Source of the DNA: Hanleya hanleyi
Lineage: Eukaryota > Mollusca > Polyplacophora > Lepidopleurida > Hanleyidae
Assembly: GCA_036873755.1 (NCBI GenBank)
Contig: JAVTVY010033629.1
Span: forward strand, 82,208-146,207
DNA: 64,000 nucleotides
Reading direction: 5' to 3'
Shown: positions 28,966 through 39,168 of the stretch, piece after piece
Numbering within the stretch: the first letter of the stretch is position 1
Layout of the letters: every line of letters begins with the position of its first letter
The notes under the pieces: model-generated
Database searches by the model: none
Seen by the model: the letters and a program-made list of their open reading frames with translations, nothing else
What the model was told of the DNA's origin: nothing
Made by a program: the position numbers and the translations under genes

Positions 28966-31580
28966 GCGAGAGGGGCCGCTAGTGGATCGATTGGGTCGAG
29001 TGAGGTGTCTAAGTGAAGCGTTCCTTGAGTCATGGGTGGGTGCATGTAAAATTAGGATTTGTCCCGAAACTATAAAAAGCGGAACACGGACTTTATCCCT
29101 ACAATAGGGGAAAACTCCTATCAACCCTATCCCAAAGGGGTAAGATTGGTCACCGGCTTATCGGGGCCTGCCTATCAAGTCATGAGTGGGTGTATATAAA
29201 TTTTCACCGAAAAAAACGGAACACGGACTCGTACAAGTATAGGTATTATACAATATACGGGGAAATGCCTGTATGGGTATATCTCCATACTGGCTATTGG
29301 GGTATAGGTCCAACCTTGGAAAAATTGTTGTGGGCTTTACTATGGGTTGTTTGCTCTTGTTTTTCTCGTCTCGCCACGAAAAACACGGTAGGAGGGGTCC
29401 GGGAGCTAAGCGGTGAAATTTTTCGAAAAGTACCGGGTAGGTCTGTATATAGGCCCATATAGTCCCATACTGGCTATGAATTCAATTTTTTTTGTAGGTT
29501 TGGTTAGGTTTTGTTAGAGTTTTGTTAGGGTATGTTTGTTTGGGTCATCGTCGCCGTGTGACCAATAAGGTTAGGTGCGACGTTAAACTTAAAACAACCA
29601 ACCAACTCAACCATACGGGCTGGTATTTCTTTTGTGGACTTTACTATGGGTTGTATGGTCTTGTTTTTCTCGTCTCGCCAAGAAAAAACACGATGGGAGG
29701 GGTCCAGGAGATAAGCGGCGAAATTTCTCAAAAAGTACCGGGTAGGTCTGTATATAGGCCCATATAGCCCCATACTGGCTATGGGGGGATAGGTCTATAC
29801 TGGGTGGACGTTTTGGGGTCTAGGTGAGACCACTAGGTCCTATGGTGTCGTATGAGGTCTTATTTTGAAGCTCTCGTGCAGTAGGGTGCACTCCACACTA
29901 GGCCACGGGTTCGTACAAATGGCCCCTCCCTAATTTCATAATAAGGAAGGTCGCCTGTTTTTGACAGCATGATAATTCTTCTTTCCTTTCTACTAGCTGA
30001 TATCTGTAGTATCACCCTGCTGGACGTCACCATTTCTTCAAACGAGGATATAACAAATGCTTGCTTATCGCATCTACGCGCTACTACAGAGTTAATGGTT
30101 TCCGGAATTGAATATCTGGCAAGACAAAATCCTCACTTTTTCGGGGATTCCCTTATGGCGATACAATTTTACAAAAAACGAGTAGGTCGACCCCCTGATT
30201 TTTTTCGCTTTTTAAAATGCCCGTTGGACGGAGAAACTTTCACAAGTCTAACAAGAAAATCATTTCGTTTGTTTTCTCTGGATGGTGGGTCGAATTTGGC
30301 ACATTTTCGTACAGTTTATGGAGTTTTTCAGAAAAGTTGAAGAAGGTTTAAGGAGGATTGCACGTCTTTCCTTTTCAATTTGAATAGCTCACTTGCTCAC
30401 CCCTGGAATAATGGCATGGGTGTGCCCATTCAGAAAATATATGCTATCACAGGGGTTTTGTTAAAGATTTTACATATATTTGAGGCCGAAGACCCGAACC
30501 CATGTCTATTTTAACCGCACATCATTTAGGTGTGGAATGCACCTGTAGTATCCGACTGGACTAATGTATCGTCCGTTTTCAATATCTTTGCGCATGCGCA
30601 GTCTGACCGTAGTATAGAAAGCAGGCGTTTTGGGGGATATGTGGAGAGTGTTTGGGGTAAAGATGGACCATTATGGGTCCAAATGGGTCGTGGGAGGTGT
30701 CAAAATGAAGTGTGTGTTGGGTAGAATCACCATGGCGTGTTTGTGATTGGAAGTCGCGTCAATCTACGCATGCGCAGTTGGGTGTAGTAAGTAAAGTGGT
30801 CATTTTGGGGGTGCGTGGAGGTGTGTTTGGTGTAGAGATGGACCATCCTTGGTCCGAATGCGTCCTGGGATGTGTTATTTCGTAGCTCTCGGGGTGTAGA
30901 CCCAGATTTGAGGGTTGTCCGCGTCATGAGTGACGTCATCAGTACGAGTAATAGCGAAAGTGGGCATTTTGGGGCAGTGAAGTCAGGTATTTGGTGTAGA
31001 GATGGATCATCCTTGGTCCGAATGCGTCCTGAGAGGTGTTATTTCGTAGCTCTCGGGATGTAGACCCAGATTTGAGGGGTGTCCGCGTCATCTGTGACGT
31101 CATGGGTGACGTCATCAGTGCGAGTACTAGCGAAAGTGGGCATTTTGGGGCAGTGAAGGAAGGTATTTGGTGTAGAGATGGACCATCCTTCGTCCGAATG
31201 CGTCGTTAGAGGTGTTATTTTGTAACTCTCGGGGTGCAGACCCCGATTTGGGGGCTGTCCACAGCATCGGTGACGTCATCGGTGGCGTCATCGATAGGAG
31301 TATTAGCGAAAGTGGGCATTTTGGGGCAGTGAAGGAAGGTATTTGGTGTAGAGATGGACCATCCTTGATCCGAATGCGTCGTTTGGGGTATCAGTGTGAA
31401 GCTCTCATGGGTCTGACTGGCTCGTTTCATTGGAAATCGCGTCAATCTGCGCATGCGCAGTTGGAAAGTGGGTTTTTCCGTCGTACCTAGGACAGTTTGG
31501 GGATGTGAAGGAAGGTATTTGGTGTAGATATGAACCATGCGCGGTCTAAATGCGTCGTATGAGGTGTCATCTTGCAGCAA
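28966..31580 (+). repeat. Duplicated left terminal repeat of element B
   Basis: Direct repeat of about 21757-23740, including the SINE (29476-29611) and the ~173-bp array (30790-31400). It is interrupted by a ~660-bp insertion at 29885-30543. Confidence 0.82.
29885..30543 (+). mobile_element. Non-autonomous insertion with short inverted ends
   Basis: The ends GGTGCACTCCACAC and (right, reversed) GGTGCATTCCACAC are inverted repeats. GTAG is present on both sides (29881-29884, 30545-30548). The sister copy at about 22690-22700 lacks the insert. A 123-codon frame inside (29969-30340) shows no known domain. Superfamily not assigned. Confidence 0.7.
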
Positions 31581-31953
31581 CGCACGCTTAACGCTTCATC
31601 GCCCTGTTGAATTAGCCCTGAAGCTCTGATTTTCTAGATATTCTATGGAATTGACACTAATTCATGGAAAATGCAGTGACGCTCGTCAACGTCCGTCGTT
31701 ACGTCTTAACGCTCTAGCATAACGCCTTGACGCCATGATATACACCGGAGAGAGAACAACAGCAACAACAAGGATGGCAAGTTTTCATATAGTTTATTCT
31801 CCCCAATGTTACATCATACCCACGCTGGGGGAGCCACGTTGGGTATGTTTACAATTCGAGTAGAGTCTTGTCCAATCAGAGACCGTCCTTTGGTGCTGTA
31901 TCTCTCATTTTCGTTCTTGCCCGTTATATGTATTCTCGGCTGCTCTTGTTCAA

Positions 31954-32586
31954 TCAGAAGCCGTCCTTAAGAAAGTCCCGTCTCCGGCCATGTTCGCTCT
32001 CATCCGTTTGTTCTATTCGTCGTCGGGCAGTCTAGGATATTGTTCGGGGCAACATGTCCTGAAAGAGTTGTTTGCGCATCCTGATCGCATTTTCCAGGGC
32101 CACGGTGGGTGGTAGCCCCATATCCTCTTCCAAGTGACGATTGGTCTTCCTGATGGACCTGCGCGTGGTGTCGCCTTTCATTTCAAGCGATAGTAAGGTA
32201 TACTGTTCATAGATCACCATGGCTGTTTTCCTGATGCAGGGGCGGATTTGGGTGTATGCCTGTTGTAAGTTATCCTGCCCGGCGTCCTCGATCGCTGCAG
32301 CTTGATTATTGATAACTGCGCTCACAATACGATCCCAGAAGGTAGGTTCTGCCTCACTTTCCACGGACGTAGGCTGACTATCTGAGGTCAAGCTCTCCGT
32401 ATCACTAGATAGTCTCTCAACAATCTCTGTTTCGGTATCGATCGATACACTCTCAGCAGTCTCTGTATCAGCATCCGCCTCAACGGACTCCTCGGAGTCT
32501 TCAATCCCATCTATATTTTTCTGGTGTCGCATCCTATCGTAATGTCTGGTAAACATGCGTTTACACTCGGAGCAAGTATAAGCCAT
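31954..32586 (-). pseudogene. C2H2-finger protein, copy 3, late stop
   Basis: ATG at 32586 on the minus strand. The finger and linker are intact. A TAG at 32032-32034 replaces the TGG of the intact copy, removing the last ~26 residues. It could still make a 184-residue protein. It lies directly 3' of the finger-ATPase gene, the original order of the element. Confidence 0.75.
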
Positions 32587-32815
32587 GTTGACGGTTGAAC
32601 GTCGAAGGTGCGTGTTTTGGGAATACACTTGCTTTTATAGACAGTAACGCCCGTCAACGCTTAGCTTAGTGCTTCAACGCCCTGGTGAATTAGCCCAAAA
32701 GCTCTGATTTTCATGGAATTGACACTAATTAACCGAAATGCGGTGACGCCCGTCGTTACGCTCGTCTCAACGCCTTAACACCCATCTCAACGCCTTAACA
32801 CACTTTCTTAACGCT

Positions 32816-34059
32816 TTAACGTCGTTTAATGATGCGTTCGAACAAATGATTCTTTTGTGCTATTGCTCTGACATACGCCGCTTTCCAGTTCCTGCCCGAG
32901 GTTTTCAACATCGACGCTGTTCTCTCAATTTTCATATGGACTGGATCCTTATCCAACAATTTCATATGTGTCACGAGGTCGACATACTGCTGACGTAAAG
33001 CCCGTCGTAGTCTGGGTGCCAATCTGTTATGAGCTAAAATTGCGGCTTCCTCTTTCGAATACCCTTTGCGTTGAAACTTTTTTCTGTGGCCCTCAACGTC
33101 TTGCCCATCTCGGCGTTCATACCTTGTTTGAACAAATCCTTCCATATCCTCGAGTTCACATTATGTTCATTCCCTTGTACGGGTTCGAGTTGGTCCTTCA
33201 CGGTTGGGTGATATTCCGGGACTGATGGTATGAAGGGGCTCCGCTGTATGGGTGTGGGTTGCTGCTGGTGTTCTACCAGATGCGGACTCGGTGGATGGTG
33301 TCGTGGTATATGACGTTGCGGTGATCCCTCGCCGGGCAATAGGTGGGGCGTCAGCCGGTGATCTTCGGGGGTATGGGCTTTTAAATCTACAAACAGGTAG
33401 CCGTATGGACGACTTGTTGCCCCTTGAAACGCCTGCATGAAATGGTCGATGTTCTGAGGATCAATTCGACTACCAAACACACAGATTTGTTCTCTGCCAA
33501 TGGGATTGGAGAACAACACAAAGTATTGGCAGTTCAAGGCAATATCTCTGGACGCCTTCCCTTGAGGAAAGAGATTCTGGGTCAAATAGATGACGGACAG
33601 ATTCCTATGATGGGATCCTTTCGTAAACAAGTCGGCAACGTGTGAATTGTCACACACGTTAGTCTGCTCGGGGTCAAAGTAATACGGTTCGTCTATGTCG
33701 TGAGGAATCCCTGGGACGAAACTCACATACGGTAATCGCTTAGTTTCGTAGGCGGGCTGCCATTGGCTAAAACACCAAACAACACGTGTCGGATCTGGGG
33801 TTGCCACACCTTCCTCTAAGAACTTCATCACCCAGGACGTCTTTCCACATGCCGTAGGGCCGCTCACCGTCATCGTATAGAGATGCTCTACTGCACTTGT
33901 TGGACCTATAGCGGGACACGACGGTGTCTCTTGATTGTGTTTGCCTTGAATGTGCCTCAGCATACTATCGCGACGAGAGAAGGTTCTCTGACAGAACGTA
34001 CACGTACACGATATGTTGATCAGTCTACCAATACATAAGGACTGATGAGGGACACATGC
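32816..34059 (-). pseudogene. C2H2 finger fused to packaging ATPase with helical C-terminal domain
   Basis: Reading on the minus strand, the frame is open from 34059. It has a C2H2 finger (Cys at 34002 and 33993; His at 33954 and 33939), a short spacer, then an A32-like ATPase: Walker A GPTACGKTS, the conserved FTKGSHHRN and VIYLTQNLF. About ten residues expected between FDPEQ and the FTKGSHH segment, including Walker B, are missing, so ATP hydrolysis is unlikely. A His/Pro-rich linker and a segment shared with 28489-28965 follow. One base appears lost near 33062, after which the helical domain continues in another frame to 32816. No ATG precedes the finger in frame; the first ATG (33963) lies inside it, so an upstream exon or a lost start is possible. 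Confidence 0.82.
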
Positions 34060-34429
34060 TCATTCTTATACGTACAGACAACACCACAAACACCACTACC
34101 ACCACACACACACACCACCATCACACTCCACCACCACCACCACCACCACCACCGGGCGTTGACGGGCGGCAACGCCCGCCCGGTGGTGGTGAGCTCCCGT
34201 GTGGCAGAGCTCTTGGATCGGAGCTCTTGGAGCTCAAAATGTGTGGAGCTCAGAGCTCGGAAGTGGCGTCATCGTTTTACATCCGGGTCCTTATCTTACA
34301 TCCAGGTTTTGCAATGTTTACTGTAACGTGACCGGAACCGGAAGTTGTCACAACACAGGTGGCGCCCTTCGGGGCTCTTGCATATAAACAGTAGTTCCTG
34401 AAAAATCGCGATAACAAGGTCACAATTGT
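34060..34429. promoter_or_regulatory. Divergent intergenic region with CAC repeats and TATA box
   Basis: A CCACCA-rich low-complexity tract (34085-34154), a GCGTTGACGGGC...GGCAACGCCCGCC hairpin (34156-34182), several GAGCTC motifs, and TATAAA at 34383-34388, 47 bp before the ATG at 34430. It separates minus-strand from plus-strand genes. Confidence 0.5.
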
Positions 34430-34801
34430 ATGAGCGACAACTTGCCACTAAAGAGCCACCCAGGAGGGTCAGACCTAGCGAAGATGAGGGAGACGAATGC
34501 CACTGGTGATGCGATCACGGAGAGCCCACCTATACCCACAGTTCAGAAGAGCCTAGATATCCAGCCGGTCCCTAACATTACTGCTTCGAGTCATAGGCCT
34601 GACAACAACGAACATTTTCTGGAAGATGCGTTGGATGTTCTTAGCGATCTGTTACACGAAGACCATCCAGTGAGTGACATCTATCGGCGCCATTGGTCCA
34701 TAATACGGAACTGTTTCCACCGTCATCGCCCTATTCAAGATATCTACAATTTCCGACTGAACGACCTCGCCTGTTTACGCGAGCTACGTCCTTCAAATTA
34801 A
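34430..34801 (+). CDS. Small protein of element B, unknown
   Basis: 123 residues, undamaged. The first half is polar and disordered-looking. Residues 62-120 form a helical domain with many His and Arg and a repeated Ser/Gln-Asp-Ile-Tyr motif (VSDIYRRHW, then IQDIYNFRL), suggesting an internal duplication. I recognise no family. TATA spacing and position fit an element gene. Confidence 0.55.
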   Translation: MSDNLPLKSHPGGSDLAKMRETNATGDAITESPPIPTVQKSLDIQPVPNITASSHRPDNNEHFLEDALDVLSDLLHEDHPVSDIYRRHWSIIRNCFHRHRPIQDIYNFRLNDLACLRELRPSN

Positions 34802-34816
34802 ATCTGGCGTTTGGTT

Positions 34817-35026
34817 ATGTACTGCAGCATAAGGAGCCAGACCAAGTCCGATAATTTTACCCGAGAAGTAACATCCGGGTATTTGACCAACCGGCTGGAG
34901 AAACTGGACACCGTGGATGCCTTGGAATGAGCCCAACAACAACGTCCCAACATCAAGTGGATAGTGGGGAGGGTCACCAATGCCACGTTTTTCGTGACCA
35001 AGCTGACCGACCAACCCATCGGCTGA
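34817..35026 (+). pseudogene. 70-codon remnant, possibly N-terminal part of a Polinton polymerase ORF
   Basis: A frame from ATG 34817 to TGA 35024-35026 is interrupted once by TGA at 34928-34930 (likely from CGA). Both halves have consistent composition; the second contains WIVGRVTNATFFVTKLTDQPIG minus its ends. That segment reminds me of the region near the N-terminus of long Polinton polymerase ORFs, but this is memory only. If right, element B once carried a polymerase that has been deleted. Confidence 0.35.
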
Positions 35027-35029
35027 ATG

Positions 35030-35460
35030 CTTCACCCATGCACTGATAGATACTCAGAATGCGCAAACAAGTATCTGAGGATATGTTGCCTCAACGGAAT
35101 CCTGGTCTGCCCGATGACGATTAGAACAAACGGTTCAGAGCGAACATGGCCGAAGATAGGACTTTCTGAAATGGCGACTTCTGATTGGACAAGAGCAGCT
35201 GAGAATACATCTAACGGGCAAGAACGAGTATGGCAGATGCAGTGCCAAATGGCGGCCTCTGATTGGACAAGAGGCTACTTGTATTGTAAACATACCCAAC
35301 GCGGCTGCCCCAGCGTGGGTATGATGTAACATTGGGGAGAATAAACTATATGAAAAAACTTGTTGTGTCATCTTTGTTGTTGTTCTCTCTCCGGTCTATA
35401 TCATGGCGTCAAGGTGTTATGCTAGGGGTAACGACGGTCATTGACGAACGTCACTGCATT
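35030..35460 (-). repeat. Inverted copy of the C2H2-gene 3' region
   Basis: Reverse complement of about 31690-32010, covering the 3' end, AATAAA (here on the plus strand at 35340-35345) and adjoining CGTTGACG-rich DNA. It may serve as the polyadenylation region for the plus-strand genes, making the 3' ends of both strands parts of one inverted repeat. Confidence 0.7.
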
Positions 35461-37282
35461 TCGATGTATTGGTGTCTAGAAAAATGAGAGCTTTTTGGCT
35501 AATTCACCAGGGCGTTGAAGCGTTGAGCTTGGCGTTGGCGGGCGTTGCTACAAGATGCCACTTCACACGATGCATTCGGACTAAGGATGGTCCATTTCTA
35601 CACAAAATACCTTCCTTCATCGCCCCAAAACGCCCACTTTGGCTACTACTCGTACTGATGACGTCACCGATGACGTCACAGATGCAGTGGGCATCCTTCA
35701 AATCGGGGTCTACACCCCGAGAGCTACAAAATGACACCTCACACGTCGCATTTGGAGCAATAGTGGTTCATCTCTACACAAAATACCTTCCTTCACTGCC
35801 CCAAAATGGCCACTCTACTTACTACACCCAACTGCGCATGCGCATCTTGACGCGACTTGCATTAAAAAAACTCGCCATTCTGACTCTCTCCCACAAAAGC
35901 TTCACTTTGGCACCTCCCACAACCCATTTGGACCACTAGTGGTCCATATCAGCCCCAAAATGTCTATTTCCTTACACTTGGTCTACGGCGCATGCGCAGA
36001 ATGACGATATTCCAATCCCACATCCACCTAGTCGGATGCTCCCTCACCTGTGCTTCACATTGATACCTCACTCGACTCCAACGGACCAATAGTGGCCAAC
36101 CTGAACCCCAAAACGTCTATTTCCATTGCCTCTCCCTCTCTGCGCATACGCAGAATGTTGAAAACGAACAACACACTAGTCCAGGCGGATGCCCCCTCAC
36201 GTATCCTTCACATTGATACCTCACTCGATCCCATCGGCTCACTAGGGACTCGCCTAGACCCCAAAGCGGATATTTCCATACCATTTTCCCACAATTCCCT
36301 GTTTGCGCATGCGCAGAATGTTGGACACGAGCAACACACTAGTCCAGGCGGATGCTCCCTCACGACTGCTTCACATTGATACCTCACTCGACTCCATCGG
36401 CCTACTAAAGGCCCACCTAGACCCCAAAACGTCTATTTCCTTACACTTTGTCTACTGCGCATGCGCAGAATGACGTCAGTTCCACGTCACATCCACCCCA
36501 TCGACTGCTTCTTCACGACTGTTTCACATTGATACCTCATACGACTCCATAGGACCAATAGTGGCCCACTTCGGGCCCAAAACGTTCCTTCCAATGCCCT
36601 TTTCCCACAATTCCCTGTTTGCGCATGCGCAGAATGTTCTATACTGACGACACACTAGTCCACGGGGATGCGCTTTCACGACTGCTTCACACTGATACCT
36701 CACTCGACTCCATCGGACCACTAGGGACCCACCTATACCCCAAAACGTCTATTTCCATACACTTTGTCTACTGCGCATGCGCAGAATGACGTCAGTTCCA
36801 CATCATCCCAACCCCGTCGGATGCTCCTTCACGAATGTTTCACATTGATACCTCATACGACTCCACAGGACCAATAGTGGCCTACCTAGACCCCAAAACG
36901 TGTATTTCCATACACTTTGTCTGCTGCGCTTGCGCAGAATGACGTCATTTTCACGTCACACCCATCCCGGTGGATGCGCCTTCACGAATGCTTCACATTA
37001 CCTCATACGACCCAATCGGACCATGCAGCGTATTTGAAGTCTGGGGACTACTTTTTCTCCGCGGAGGCAGACCGCATCACCGCCAGACCGCATCACCGCG
37101 GAAGAATTCAAGGTCAAAGGTTGCCGGAACTATAGTGCACTTGACCTCTGTCCCCAGCCAATTATAAAACTTGGCACCCAGCCAATGCTGATGCAATCCA
37201 TGACCACAACGCTACCTATCGCCACCAAGAATTACCTCCCCCGCCAAAATATGAGGTGTTTTTTTAGCTTTTTTATGCTACT
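35460..37282 (-). repeat. Right terminal repeat of element B with ~157-bp array
   Basis: Units with CTTCACATTGATACCTCACT, AAACGTCTATTTCC and TGCGCATGCGCAGAATG recur with the palindrome near 35990, 36140, 36305, 36457, 36620, 36773 and 36927, an almost constant spacing of 152-165 bp. The outer part (37010-37280) matches the outer terminal repeat of Polinton A, including the CCGCGG segment. Confidence 0.8.
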
Positions 37283-37700
37283 TACAGTTGAATGAGCTGG
37301 CATCTTTTCTGCCAGCACATTTAACTGTGGATATACCGTGGGATTTATAACAGTGTGTACTCTCATCTCTTTTTTGATTGAGAGCCTCAGCAACATAATT
37401 TTTTAGCACAATCCTTCCAGGATTCCCCGGAACGATCTCCATCGATTTCCCAAACTGGTATGCTAGATACCCTTGTATATTGTTCCCAGTCATTATCCCT
37501 ATTCCGTCCCGTCCGAATTCGTGATGTGGCTCTGTCAGCACTCTGCTCTAGATTCGACAAAAGTTCATCTTTTCCCTTGGTCTCCAATCCTGGTGTGTAA
37601 TATGTTGGGTAAAACGTTTTGACATTTGGTCTAACATTTGGTTTATCAAGGGCGTTAACATTGTTGTCAACTCTTTTGGTTACCATACTTTTTTTTTAGG
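37283..37700 (-). other. Overlapping unidentified minus-strand frames
   Basis: Two frames (99 codons ending near 37387; 87 codons ending near 37278) overlap by about 150 bp and both have protein-like composition, so a frameshifted exon is possible. I recognise no domain. Confidence 0.25.
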
Positions 37701-39168
37701 TCTGACTGTTTTTTTATTATTATTTCCTCCATTACCTCAAAAATGGCGTTGTCCGATGCATCTCTATCGACGGTCCCGTCCTCACTAGGAATTTCTCTTT
37801 TTGTCCCCCGCCGCAACGCGGCCGGGGACTTTAAAATGGTTCTTGCTTCTTTGTGTCCGTGGATGTCCGTGGATGTCCGTCCATGTCTGTTCGAAGCGAT
37901 AACTTCCTAACGCTTTGTTGGATTCTTTCGAAATTCGGAATATGCATTCCTTGCGGCAAGACGCCAGTCCGTATTGCATTTCAGCAACATCTGCCTGAAG
38001 GTGGCGCCACTAGTTCTTGCTTCTTTGCGTCAGTTAATTTATTCAAAATCTTTAATGATGTTTATCTCTGATACCATTCAAATGTTCTATACGAAACTTG
38101 ATTTACAGCATCGATGTATGAAGAGACTTGCATTAATGAATAACCACATTAGTTCCTCTGAGTGACGGGAAGGATGGGCAACCATCTTTAATTTATGTAA
38201 AATCATTAATGATCTCTATCTCTGACACTGTTCAAATGCTCAATGTAAAATTTGGTATACATTATCGATGCATCATCTCGGTTACTTCTACACGATGTGC
38301 CTAGGATAAAGTACTATACTATACACAATTTTTTGTAATTCAGCATCGCAGAAAACCATCGATTGCGTTTTCATGGTAAAAGGATTAGGAAAGAACTAAA
38401 AATACACTTCAATGCAGAGTGATTTTGATTGACGCCAGAAATCGCTCAGAACGCTTCTTCGGCGATCTAGACCCCAGGAGCATCTGGGGCCTGGGCGGCC
38501 CCTGGATCCTCACCTAAAGTGCAATGATAGTGGCCGTACCACTTTGAATTTGCTTCCGACGCCCCCTGTATTAACAGACAGTGTCAACGTACTGTTCCAG
38601 CTGTCTCCCGTTCATTGATTGGTCATTCGACCCCGCCATTTTAAACTAATACGAGCATTTTCATTGGATCACTATTAGATAAGACCCACCCCAATCTTCA
38701 TACACAACCACGCGACTGTCTCAGTTGACTGATGACATAGCGCGGCCTCGTTTTTGATTTCAAAATCTGCCGTCTAACTGGGAAAATGCTGTTGTTGCTG
38801 CATCAGCCGATCATTGGCCCCCTGTAGAAGATACTATAGGCTAATACACGTAGGCTACCATGCCATGAGATGATGCTTGGGATTGCATTTCGCTCACTTG
38901 CACCTACAGGTGGCGACAACTGGTGGCAAATTTAAAATTTGGCTTCCGGGCAACAGGTTGATGCCTTCAGCTTCTCGTCAAATTTGGTTTGCAGATAATG
39001 CCTTGAGATGTCACTTATTCCTGCCCAGATAGGCAGGCATCAGTGGCTAACAGGGAGCAAGGGAGAAATAGTAATTCGTTAAACTAGAACGGACTGCTTC
39101 TGTGGCCGAAGAGGCAGTCTATGAGACAGTTAAAATCTGTAGGAGGGCCGAAGGGGGAGATAAATGCG
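37700..39168. other. No intact gene; possible start of a Gypsy element
   Basis: Short GTCCGTGGAT repeats lie at 37854-37885. A TGGCGACAACTGG segment near 38922 resembles a Gypsy primer-binding site but no 5' LTR matching 43825-44555 is seen. Gag is absent. Confidence 0.4.

Larger units (their letters stand above)
21490..37282. mobile_element. Second Polinton-related locus (element B) with nested duplications
   Basis: The left end AGTAGTATAGTC (21490) resembles the left end of Polinton A, and the right end (37282) reads inward as a diverged version of the same terminus. Order: left terminal repeat; C2H2 gene copy 1; ATPase 3' fragment; C2H2 copy 2; ATPase 3' half; a second left terminal repeat; C2H2 copy 3; near-complete ATPase; two small plus-strand genes or remnants; right terminal repeat. 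Junctions at about 26184 and 28966 join ATPase sequence to terminal-repeat sequence in the same orientation, which is what tandem duplication would leave. No integrase, capsid or protease genes are visible. Confidence 0.75.

Noticed and set aside
29969..30340. 123-codon frame as a real gene
   Set aside because: Inside a non-autonomous insertion, no domain, no promoter; kept only as a description of the insert.
34045..34331. His- or Thr-rich frames of about 91-93 codons
   Set aside because: Translations of a CCACCA low-complexity tract.
34060..34429. GGGCGTTGACGGGC...GCCCGCCC hairpin as a bacterial-type terminator
   Set aside because: Eukaryotic context with no T-tract; it lies in a divergent promoter region.
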